Shown: positions 1-6,344 of the stretch, one piece after another
Layout: the number at the start of each line of letters is the position of its first letter
How positions within the stretch are numbered: the stretch's first letter is position 1
Source of the DNA: an uncultured Desulfomonile sp.
GTDB taxonomy: Bacteria > Desulfobacterota > Desulfomonilia > Desulfomonilales > Desulfomonilaceae
Direction: 5' to 3'
Length of the DNA stretch: 9,857 bases
Assembly (NCBI GenBank): GCA_903853735.1
Contig: CAINUH010000143.1
Location: forward strand, 1 to 9,857
The notes under the pieces: model-generated
What the model saw: only the letters and a program-made list of their open reading frames with translations
What the model was told of the DNA's origin: nothing
The model's database searches: none
Translations under genes and position numbers: made by a program

Positions 1-1
1 A

Positions 2-907
2 TTCGGACGGGGCGCTGAAAAAGAACCGGGAACACAGAGCCTGCCGTTGCGTCCGCCGAATGCCGATGATACTGCCGGTTGTCCTTTTTGCAAGCCGCAG
101 GTCATGTCAAAAACGCCGAGGATTCTTTCCGATATTTTTCCTGACGGGCGCTTATGTAATAATAGTTCAATTTTATTTCCGAATCTTTTTCCTTACGGCA
201 GCTATTCGGCGGTGAGCCTTGTTGACAACCGGCATTTTGTAGAAATCGGCAGATCGTCCGTATCTTCGTATACCGACTGTTTTATCAACTGCCGGAATTA
301 TCTTCGCCACGTACTTGGGTATGATTCCGAAGCCGTTTACATGGCAATTACTCAGAATCATCTGCCTTCTGCCGGCGGCTCTTTGATTCATCCCCACCTT
401 CAAATCAATGCGGACAGAATAGCTCCCAATCATCATCGGTTTTTACGGAAAAAAGCAGAGGAATATTTTCATCAGATCGGTTCTTATCTGTTTTCCGATT
501 ATCTGCTGCATGAAAAACAGGACGGCAGCCGTTATGTCGGAAAAACCGGTTCATGGGAATGGATAACCGCCTTTGCTCCCGAAGGTTTTCTTGAAATCTG
601 GGGGATTTTGCCTAAGACCACCTCCCTGTATCAGATAACGGATTCGGGCTGGAGTCATCTTGCTCAGGGAGTTGTCAACGCTCAGAAATTTTACCGAAGC
701 CTTTGCAGAAACGGGTACAATCTCGGTATGTTGTTTGTTGAGGACGGAAGTTTTTATCTTGAAATGCGGGTCGTGATTCTTGCCCGGTCGAATTATGCGC
801 CCTGGGTACGGAATGACCACACCGGCTTCGAGGTCATGCTCGGAGACATGGCGACGTTCACATCGCCTGAAGATACTGCAAAAAATGCCAGAATATTCTG
901 GACATAA
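2..907 (+). CDS. Galactose-1-phosphate uridylyltransferase-like HIT-superfamily protein (5' end outside window)
   Basis: Likely transfers a nucleotidyl group between a UDP-sugar and a hexose-1-phosphate (Leloir pathway) through a covalent nucleotidyl-histidine, in the cytoplasm. Seen: a CPFC pair near residues 12-15 (numbered from the TTG at 47), matching the family's zinc-binding Cys pair; a GGSLIHPHLQ stretch around 111-119 giving the H-x-H-x-Q nucleotidyl-transfer motif, with His117 as the expected nucleophile; and FAPEGFLEIWG near 177-186, as in the second HIT repeat. The C-terminal segment GFEVMLGDMATFTSPEDTA resembles archaeal and deltaproteobacterial GalT-like proteins. The frame is open from base 2 with no stop, and the usual N-terminal strand before the Cys pair is missing. 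The gene therefore very probably starts upstream of the window, and the in-frame TTG at 47 is not a convincing start. It ends in TAA at 905-907. Galactose specificity is inferred; another sugar-1-phosphate nucleotidyltransferase or phosphorylase of this family is possible. Confidence 0.8.
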   Translation, partial: FGRGAEKEPGTQSLPLRPPNADDTAGCPFCKPQVMSKTPRILSDIFPDGRLCNNSSILFPNLFPYGSYSAVSLVDNRHFVEIGRSSVSSYTDCFINCRNYLRHVLGYDSEAVYMAITQNHLPSAGGSLIHPHLQINADRIAPNHHRFLRKKAEEYFHQIGSYLFSDYLLHEKQDGSRYVGKTGSWEWITAFAPEGFLEIWGILPKTTSLYQITDSGWSHLAQGVVNAQKFYRSLCRNGYNLGMLFVEDGSFYLEMRVVILARSNYAPWVRNDHTGFEVMLGDMATFTSPEDTAKNARIFWT

Positions 908-1074
908 TCTCACACAATATGTCGCCTAATGGTTCCCGCCATCATGTGTCAAGCCATTACATAAACACTACATTACCTGTACGCTCCAAGACCTGACCTG
1001 GATTTTGCTTATTCATGCCTGGACACTAATGCGGCCACCCTGCGATACGGGGCAACGACCACATCCGTTTCTAT

Positions 1075-1401
1075 CTAGGGCATAGGCCGACCCCATGACG
1101 GAGCCGTGGGATAACCACCACTGATCTTTGTCATTGGTTTGCGCATAGGCGGAGCACAGATCGGTGGAGGGCATTCCATACGAACGCCGATCACGTGGCA
1201 ACTCCTTGGTGCAAACGAGTCCTGAGAGCACTTAACTATAGCCATCTCCGACGCATGGCCAGGGGTCGGACCGAACCCCTGATACAGCGCGCCACGGAAA
1301 TTCTGAGCCGTAGCAACGAAGAAGGCGTTTGCTCCGCCGGAACCTAGAGTCACAGAAACAAACACTATTCCTAAAATCAAAAACCAGGATTTCTTGTTCA
1401 T
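1075..1401 (-). CDS. Small secreted protein, DUF4189-like
   Basis: Unknown function. The 108-residue product starts with a clear Sec signal peptide: MNKK, a hydrophobic core at about 6-20, then SGGANA with predicted cleavage after Ala26. The mature part is about 82 residues. Residues 28-80 have the spacing of the DUF4189 family: FVATAQN, an aromatic/Gly stretch (YQGFG), an Ala-rich helix ending in KC (Cys58), then SCHVIGV (Cys68) and EC (Cys77). The expected two disulphides would be formed from Cys58, 68, 77 and 82. The tail from about 78 on is Pro/Met-rich and ends in WGRPMP. The ATG at 1399-1401 is preceded by GTGAGGTAGGAG, a strong ribosome-binding region. It sits 135 bp downstream of the pfk stop on the same strand, with a hairpin between them, so it may be a separate transcript. 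The DUF4189 match is by eye. A periplasmic or exported location is well supported; the role is not known. Confidence 0.7.
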   Translation of the reverse strand: MNKKSWFLILGIVFVSVTLGSGGANAFFVATAQNFRGALYQGFGPTPGHASEMAIVKCSQDSFAPRSCHVIGVRMECPPPICAPPMRKPMTKISGGYPTAPSWGRPMP

Positions 1402-1430
1402 CTCCTACCTCACGCAATGTAGCAATTTCA

Positions 1431-1453
1431 AAACCAGGGCAGCCCCATGGTTT
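1431..1453 (-). terminator. Hairpin between pfk and the small secreted protein gene; weak terminator candidate
   Basis: The arms AAACCA-GGG and CCC-(A)-TGGTTT pair over 9 bp with one bulged base and a four-base loop. Read on the minus strand, the right arm runs into TTTTG, so the structure has the form of a weak intrinsic terminator about 84 nt after the pfk stop. It also lies only 30 nt before the ATG of the small secreted protein gene, so it could instead be a 5'-UTR structure of that gene. The U-tract is short, so termination is uncertain. Confidence 0.35.
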
Positions 1454-1536
1454 AACCAGACACCGGAAACTCATAAAAAGTTCTCGGCCGGCGTGTTACG
1501 AAAGGACGTCACTCCTTAAGAAGTCCCCAATAATGA

Positions 1537-2829
1537 TCATGCAGCCGCCTCCTCCTTGAAAGAAGGCTGCCCGGTAGCCTCAAGCACACTTCTCCAGAGC
1601 TTTCCGTTCAGATCGACGTGCTTACGGGTCCTTACAATCTCCTTCACAGGTATGTAGACAAACTGATCGTTCACACTTCCCACTACCATATTAGTCTTGC
1701 CGGACATGCCCGCGTGGACGGCCTCCTGCGCAAGGAAACCGCAAAAGACCGAATCATCGGCAGTTGCTGGAACCGAACGAATCATGTAACTGGGATCGAT
1801 ATACTTAAGGTTTATCTCTATTCCTCTCGATCGGAAGTAGCCTGTGATCCTTTCCTTCAGGTACAGACCGACGTCTCCCAACCGTGGATTGCCTGATTCG
1901 TCAGTCCCGTCGGCTTGGCAATATTTTTGGCCGGCACCTTCGGCTACGACTATGACAGCGTGCTTCCGTTCGAGTATCCTCCTTTCGAGAATCTCCAGAA
2001 ACCCGTGGGGACCCTCGATGTCGAAGTCAGATTCAGGGATGAGGACAAAATTGGCGTATCTCTTATCCAGAGCAGCACTGGCAGCAATAAATCCTGAATC
2101 TCGTCCCATAAGTTTAACCAGTCCTATTCCGTTGGGTGCACCATTTGCTTCGACATGCGCCGCACCTACGGCCTGCGTTGCCATGCTGACTGCCGTGTTG
2201 AATCCGAACGATCGAGAAAGCAAGTTGATGTCGTTGTCTATGGTCTTGGGAATCCCCACAATGGCAATCTTAGACCCGCGATTACGTAGCTCTTCCGTTA
2301 TCTTTGCCGCAGCCCTGAATGTTCCATCTCCACCCACAGCGAAAAGAATTCCGACATTCATGCGTTCAAGAGCATCTACTATTTCTTCAATATTTTGGGG
2401 ACCACGGGAAGATGACAGTATTGTGCCTCCCAATTCATTTATTTCCGACACTTTCTCAGGTGTCAGTTCCATAACAGGGTGCCCATACTTAGCAATAAAT
2501 CCTTGAAGGCCGTATCGGATACCAAGAATATTCTTGACACCGTAAGTGTGATATAGAGTTAGAACCACAGACCGAATAACGTTGTTGAGTCCTGGGCACA
2601 AGCCACCGCATGTCACCACTGCACACTTGAGTTTGCTCGTGTCAAAGAAAATCTTGGCTCTCGGCCCGGCCTTCATGAACGATACGGGCCTTCTTTCTTC
2701 TCTCACCTCTTGTTCTATTGTCTCTGCCGAGATGTTGAACAGAATTCGTTCATGGTCGTCAACAGCGTCAGCCACACCGAGAGGGGAGTCTATTTTCGGT
2801 TCCCCAAGAGTTTCAATAGTGGTATCCAT
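1537..2829 (-). CDS. 6-phosphofructokinase, long GGDGT/PKTIDND type
   Basis: Phosphorylates fructose 6-phosphate at C1 in glycolysis, in the cytoplasm. The 430-residue product has every core PFK motif. CGGLCPGLNNVIR (74-86) is the nucleotide-binding loop, GGDGT is at 166-170, PKTIDND at 194-200 carries the catalytic Asp, and MGRDSGF (241-247), PE (265-266) and YMIRSVPATADD (348-359) bind the sugar phosphate. An N-terminal extension of about 68 residues precedes the fold, as in the group that includes trypanosomal, plant and spirochaete enzymes. Known for the family: Gly169 in GGDGT allows ATP, whereas PPi enzymes have Asp there; Lys195 in PKTIDND is typical of PPi enzymes but is also found in this ATP-using subgroup. 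ATP is therefore the likelier donor, though such proteins are often annotated as PPi-dependent. The ATG start is preceded by GGAAG at 9 nt. It is probably transcribed from its own promoter at about 2893. Confidence 0.9.
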   Translation of the reverse strand: MDTTIETLGEPKIDSPLGVADAVDDHERILFNISAETIEQEVREERRPVSFMKAGPRAKIFFDTSKLKCAVVTCGGLCPGLNNVIRSVVLTLYHTYGVKNILGIRYGLQGFIAKYGHPVMELTPEKVSEINELGGTILSSSRGPQNIEEIVDALERMNVGILFAVGGDGTFRAAAKITEELRNRGSKIAIVGIPKTIDNDINLLSRSFGFNTAVSMATQAVGAAHVEANGAPNGIGLVKLMGRDSGFIAASAALDKRYANFVLIPESDFDIEGPHGFLEILERRILERKHAVIVVAEGAGQKYCQADGTDESGNPRLGDVGLYLKERITGYFRSRGIEINLKYIDPSYMIRSVPATADDSVFCGFLAQEAVHAGMSGKTNMVVGSVNDQFVYIPVKEIVRTRKHVDLNGKLWRSVLEATGQPSFKEEAAA

Positions 2830-2892
2830 CAGTTAATGCTTCCAGTACGCAATTATTCTCAGGTGTCGAAACTTATGATGTACTCCCGATAC

Positions 2893-2922
2893 ATTATATG
2901 ACTTTAAAGATGACTGACTTTA
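2893..2922 (-). promoter_or_regulatory. Candidate pfk promoter with a duplicated octamer
   Basis: On the minus strand a perfect TATAAT (2893-2898) lies 64 nt upstream of the pfk ATG, predicting a leader of roughly 57 nt. No good TTGACA is found 16-18 nt further up. Instead the octamer TAAAGTCA occurs twice (2899-2906 and 2915-2922, 16 bp start to start), directly abutting the -10 and covering the -35 position. A promoter with a consensus -10, a poor -35 and a direct repeat in the -35 region is the usual form of an activator-dependent or repressed promoter. This is inference; the regulator is unknown. Confidence 0.4.
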
Positions 2923-3029
2923 CCTCAAATTCGAGAAAAAGTCTATGAAAAAAAGGTATTAGCTTGTGTCATACAAAACATTAAGGTATTCGAATTCATG
3001 TCTTATATTCCGAGTAAAAAAATGAAATA

Positions 3030-4100
3030 TTATACATTAAACCTAAATAATATTATATCTCCATCCTTGACCTTGTAGTCCCTCCCTTCCAGCCTCAACT
3101 TGCCCACCTTGTGAGCCGCCGTCATGGAACCGGCTTCTGTGAAATCGTCAAAGGCCAACACCTCAGCCCTGATAAAGCCTCGTTCCATGTCGGAGTGAAC
3201 TGTTCCAGCCGCTTTCAGAGCTGTCGCACCTTGTTTCAGTTGCCAGGCGCGAACTTCCGGTTCTCCTGCAGTAAAAAACACAATGAGGTTTAGTAACTGA
3301 AAAGATGTGCTGATTATGCGGTCTTTCGCGCCTTGTTCGAGGGACATTTCTCTCAGGAACTCGTAGGCATCTTCAGGACTTAACCTGGCGATCTCGGCCT
3401 CAGTGTCAGCGTAAAGCCACTCCAGAGCCATGTGATGCTGGTCGGCAACGTATGCCTTAATTTCCGCCAGGGCATGCAGCGCTTCGGACGGTGTCTTTCC
3501 CTCGCCTGCATTTATAAGAACAAGCTCCGGCTTCAAGGACAAGAAAGAGAAACCGGTAAGTTTTTCCGATACCGCCTCTCGTGGAAACATCCGCAGAGGC
3601 TTTCCTTGATCGAGAAGGTTGGCCGCATTGGTCAACAGATCGAATTCGTCCGCCAACTCTTTCTTGCCTCTTTGTAGTTCCTTCCGGACTCGCTCCAAAC
3701 GTTTCTCAACGACGGCAAGGTCTGACAGAATCATCTCTTCTTCAAGAGATATAAACTCTTTGAGAGGTGCAGTAGGATTCAGCGAAGCCGATTCAAAAAA
3801 CCTTACACAATGCACCAATGCGTCCACAGGGCGAATGTGCCCGAGGAACTTGTCACCAAGTGATCCTCCCTGTCGTCGCTGACCGGAAAATCCCTGGACA
3901 TCCGTGTATTCAACATGCACCGGAGTGGTTTTTTTAGGCTTGTGATACGCGGTCAGAACATCTAATCGAGTGTCCTGCACCTTGATCACCCCCAAACCAG
4001 GTTCCTGGTGGCCCCTGTCGCCCACCTCGATTCCACCCGTAAGCGCCCTGAAAACGGTGCTCTTCCCACTTCCGGGCAAGCCTATAATTCCTAGCTTCAA
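3030..4100 (-). CDS. YchF/DUF933-type P-loop NTPase (divergent member of the Obg-like ATPase family)
   Basis: A cytoplasmic TRAFAC-class NTPase; relatives bind ribosomes and prefer ATP to GTP. Numbered from the chosen start: P-loop GLPGSGKST (7-15), G3 motif DVQG followed by Phe71 (the hydrophobic residue that replaces the catalytic Gln in this family), then NAGE (197-200), equivalent to the NxxE of YchF that goes with relaxed or ATP specificity. A charged helical insert occupies about 118-160. The C-terminal TGS-like domain holds FFTAGEPEVRAWQLKQG and HSDMERGFIRAEV, and ends in KDGDIILFRFNV as in true YchF. The length of 356 residues fits the family. The start chosen is TTG at 4098-4100 with GAGAGG nine bases upstream; this places the P-loop at residue 7 as in homologues. 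The frame is open to a TTG at 4160, but those 20 extra residues look unlike the family. Divergence from canonical YchF (GLPNVGKST, NVDE) suggests a second, paralogous type. Confidence 0.85.
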   Translation of the reverse strand: MKLGIIGLPGSGKSTVFRALTGGIEVGDRGHQEPGLGVIKVQDTRLDVLTAYHKPKKTTPVHVEYTDVQGFSGQRRQGGSLGDKFLGHIRPVDALVHCVRFFESASLNPTAPLKEFISLEEEMILSDLAVVEKRLERVRKELQRGKKELADEFDLLTNAANLLDQGKPLRMFPREAVSEKLTGFSFLSLKPELVLINAGEGKTPSEALHALAEIKAYVADQHHMALEWLYADTEAEIARLSPEDAYEFLREMSLEQGAKDRIISTSFQLLNLIVFFTAGEPEVRAWQLKQGATALKAAGTVHSDMERGFIRAEVLAFDDFTEAGSMTAAHKVGKLRLEGRDYKVKDGDIILFRFNV

Positions 4101-4519
4101 TTCAATAATCCTCTCGACAATGTTGGATAACCCTCTGGGTTGACGATCGCATATCAGCAAAACTGACTTTGCAATAAGTTGAAATGAAATGTGTAACTAA
4201 TGTCAATCGGCGCTCAATCACGAGAATTAGCCGATACTTCTCGGGCTTGCCGCCATGTGTCCGAAGCGAAGTTCATACGAAGATACATGCGGGCAGGCTT
4301 CCTCGTTTGCAAGTAAGTCCGTATAAGTTATCGTTATAGTGGCATGAATCGCAATCGGCGCCACAATTCAGGTGTCCTCAATCACACGTTGACAGGGAAT
4401 CTTGATGGGAAAGGGGATCGATGTCAATCACTGGAATTTTCCGAGTTGAATTGAGACGTAAGCGGAAGGGTTGTCAGTAGAAATCGGATGATCTGGAAGT
4501 GAATTCACGTCAAAATGGT
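4101..4519. other. Gene-free stretch with short direct repeats
   Basis: About 420 bp between the anti-sigma stop and the YchF start, both on the minus strand. I find no coding frame, tRNA or strong hairpin. The octamer TCAATCAC occurs three times on the plus strand (4214-4221, 4378-4385, 4424-4431), and CAATCGGCGC occurs twice (4204-4213, 4352-4361). The first copy of the ten-mer runs directly into the first octamer, and the second is followed by another octamer 16 bp later. A TTGACA on the minus strand (4201-4206) could be a -35 for the YchF gene, but no acceptable -10 follows at the right distance. Confidence 0.4.
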
Positions 4520-5443
4520 TCAGCGACTGTTCACGAAACGAATATAGAGGTCCACATTATTGCCGTCAGCGGCAGCGCGCGTGGGAGGCAGGGAGTCCGA
4601 CCCCGCGCCGACCGCCACGGCTCCGTGATTTATGAGTTCAGACGTCAAATGCCGATACGCTGAAGATGGAATTCGTATGCCTAACACTATTTCCCCGACG
4701 CGGTCACGGGCTATCTCACCAATAAGCTGACCATGAATATTGGGCAATATCCTCTTTACCGAGTCTATGGCCCTGTCCACGCTGCGGCTCTCAACAGTCA
4801 AATTGTCAGCCCCAATCACGTCGGCTACGGTGGGGGTTGGGAGAGATTGAGCCTTGATTTGGCCGGCCTCTCCAATACGCCTGGGTGCCGACATGGCATA
4901 CTGAGGCATGGGGTCGGAACCGGGCGTTGGACCACTTTGGACACTCTTGCCAAAAACACCGGCAAGGCTGCTTTTGTCCGTAGGCCTCGACGTAGTACCA
5001 CCGCCCACCGGCATGGTTGCCGCGCCTGAGGAATGACCCGACGAATCCGAAATAGATAGCATAGCCTCCGTAGTCGTCACCACGGGGTTCGGAATATTAT
5101 TGTAAGCGAAGAATCCAAGCACTGCGACGAAGGCTAGAGTTGTGACGCCCACCGGGAGGGGCAAGTACGGAGAAAAGGTAAAAAGATTCCTGACGAATTG
5201 AAAAGATGAAGAGCGTTGGGGAGTTAAGTAAATCTTGGATCTGAGTTGGGCGACAAAATCGTCTGGAGGAGGAACTGTTTCCAGGTTGGATAGGGCCTGA
5301 ATGGTAAACCCGTACCATTTCAAGTCCTCACGACAGAACGCACAACTATGTAAGTGCTCATTTACCAACCCCTCCGTGTCCGAATCCAACAGCCTCTCTT
5401 TTAAATCACCAAATAAATTACAGACACGTTCGCATTCCTTCAT
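4520..5443 (-). CDS. Zinc-finger anti-sigma factor, single-pass membrane protein
   Basis: Predicted to bind and inhibit the ECF sigma factor encoded just upstream and to release it on an envelope signal. Seen in 307 residues: a cytoplasmic N-terminal domain with H30-x3-C34-x2-C37 (HLHSCAFC), the core of the ZAS zinc-binding motif, with Cys4 or Cys8 as possible further ligand; one membrane segment at about 94-114 (LPLPVGVTTLAFVAVLG); a Ser/Thr/Gly/Pro-rich linker at about 120-205; and a folded C-terminal domain at about 215-307 containing VGEIVLGIRIPSSAYRHL and ending in VDLYIRFVNSR. That last domain resembles the extracytoplasmic domains DUF2275 or DUF4349 by eye; this is uncertain. The ATG overlaps the sigma stop as ATGA, with GAGGG seven bases before it (5451-5455), so translational coupling is likely. 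Topology places the C-terminal domain in the periplasm, where it could act as sensor. Confidence 0.85.
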   Translation of the reverse strand: MKECERVCNLFGDLKERLLDSDTEGLVNEHLHSCAFCREDLKWYGFTIQALSNLETVPPPDDFVAQLRSKIYLTPQRSSSFQFVRNLFTFSPYLPLPVGVTTLAFVAVLGFFAYNNIPNPVVTTTEAMLSISDSSGHSSGAATMPVGGGTTSRPTDKSSLAGVFGKSVQSGPTPGSDPMPQYAMSAPRRIGEAGQIKAQSLPTPTVADVIGADNLTVESRSVDRAIDSVKRILPNIHGQLIGEIARDRVGEIVLGIRIPSSAYRHLTSELINHGAVAVGAGSDSLPPTRAAADGNNVDLYIRFVNSR

Positions 5444-6039
5444 GACAACACCCTCTTCAATTTTTCTTTTACAACCATGCGCGCTCTGTGCAAGCGTGAT
5501 TTTGTAGTTCCCTCCGGCAGATTAAGAACCTGAGCTATTTCTTCGTATGAAAACCCTTCTATGTCCCGCAGGATGACAATCTCTTTGTGGTCCGGATCAA
5601 GCTCGTTAATTGCGTCCTGGACGATCTTTTGTATCTGCTTGCCAGCGAGCATCGTCTCGGGGTTGGTTGAAAAATCCGGGACTTCCCGCTGCTGCGTCTC
5701 ACGTTCGTCATCGCCTTCTGACTGGCTCTTGCTTGTAAAGTAGCCACGTCGTTTGAGATACTTGAACCTGTTTTTGCCTCGGTTCGTGGCAATCTGAAAA
5801 AGCCACGTCGAGAATTTGGCGTCACCTCTAAATTTGTTTAGATTCTGATATGCGGCAGTGAAAATCTCCTGGGAAAGATCGTTGGCCTCTTCTGGGTCCC
5901 CGACGTATCTATAGGCGAGGTTATAAATCTTCTTGTAGTATTTCTCGACAAGCGCATCAAAAGAATCTCTCCGGCCAAGCTGAGTACTCTCAACCAGTTG
6001 ACCGTCTTCATCGTTCTCTACCCTGAGGGCACAGAACAT
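5440..6039 (-). CDS. ECF-type RNA polymerase sigma factor (RpoE-like)
   Basis: Directs RNA polymerase to a stress or envelope regulon, held by the anti-sigma factor encoded immediately downstream. Using ATG at 6037-6039 the product is 199 residues. Sigma region 2 spans about 26-92, with DSFDALVEKYYKKIYNLAYRYVG, then DPEEANDLSQEIF (48-60, core RNAP and -10 contacts) and FSTWLFQIATNRGKN (76-90). A charged linker (about 100-130) follows. Region 4 is about 133-195, with the helix-turn-helix SYEEIAQVLNLPEGTTKSRLHRAR (164-187, -35 recognition). The frame is open to an ATG at 6127-6129, but the extra 30 residues are hydrophobic, unlike sigma factors, and that ATG has no ribosome-binding site. Neither ATG has a good Shine-Dalgarno, so the start is the least certain part. 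The -35 and -10 sequences it recognises cannot be deduced here. Confidence 0.88.
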   Translation of the reverse strand: MFCALRVENDEDGQLVESTQLGRRDSFDALVEKYYKKIYNLAYRYVGDPEEANDLSQEIFTAAYQNLNKFRGDAKFSTWLFQIATNRGKNRFKYLKRRGYFTSKSQSEGDDERETQQREVPDFSTNPETMLAGKQIQKIVQDAINELDPDHKEIVILRDIEGFSYEEIAQVLNLPEGTTKSRLHRARMVVKEKLKRVLS

Positions 6040-6131
6040 GACCAGACTCACGATATTCAGACACAAAGAGTTCAGAATTGTTTCAAGGGAGGCCGCCACG
6101 AGATGATTTTTCTCCGAGGAAAATCTCATTG

Positions 6132-6161
6132 AAAATAAGAGAAATTTGAGTACAAAGTCAA
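6132..6161 (-). promoter_or_regulatory. Candidate sigma-70-type promoter for the sigma/anti-sigma operon
   Basis: On the minus strand TTGACT (6156-6161) and TATTTT (6132-6137) are separated by 18 bp. Transcription would begin near 6125, inside the longer sigma reading frame and downstream of its ATG at 6129. If real, this promoter supports translation from the internal ATG at 6039. Both hexamers match consensus only partly, and the DNA here is AT-rich, so chance is possible. Confidence 0.3.
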
Positions 6162-6332
6162 GAATTATGGCGCTATTTATAGGAATTAAAGAGTAAACAC
6201 GTGACTGTCGGAGCTTTTGATGAATATATGTTTGCTCAGGGAAGCCGAAATCGGTATCCTTTAATGAAACCTCGTCTCAGCTCTGGAAGCCGCATGGCAA
6301 GAGAGAACAATGAGGTAGAAGATTTTCCGCTC

Positions 6333-6338
6333 AGGAGG
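6333..6338 (+). promoter_or_regulatory. Strong Shine-Dalgarno that sets the dapL start
   Basis: A full AGGAGG lies six bases before ATG 6345-6347. The same frame is open upstream to a GTG at 6201, which has no such signal. The residues encoded between 6201 and 6344 do not resemble the aminotransferase N-terminus, so the start at 6345 is preferred. Confidence 0.75.
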
Positions 6339-6344
6339 AGAGTC

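Noticed and set aside
121..180. AT-rich patch in the GalT-like gene suggesting gene transfer
   Set aside because: This 60-base line is about one-third GC, but other parts of the same gene are 45-52% and similar to parts of neighbouring genes, so there is no clear compositional break.
1844..2506. Plus-strand open frame of 220 codons opposite pfk
   Set aside because: Ser/Pro-rich mirror of the PFK coding sequence with no family resemblance; PFK motifs are intact on the other strand.
2941..2990. Possible terminator after the YchF gene (T7 run on the minus strand) and AAGGTATT repeated 30 bp apart
   Set aside because: The only pairing before the T-run is a four-base GTAT/ATAC stem, too weak to call; the repeat lies in AT-rich DNA where chance copies are common.
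4499..4508. Ten-base perfect palindrome GTGAATTCAC just after the anti-sigma stop
   Set aside because: Short, with no loop or U-tract, and a single occurrence; likely chance.
6181..6215. GGAATT followed by TGTCGG as an ECF-type promoter reading towards dapL
   Set aside because: Neither element matches a defined ECF consensus well, and no second copy is seen before the sigma operon.
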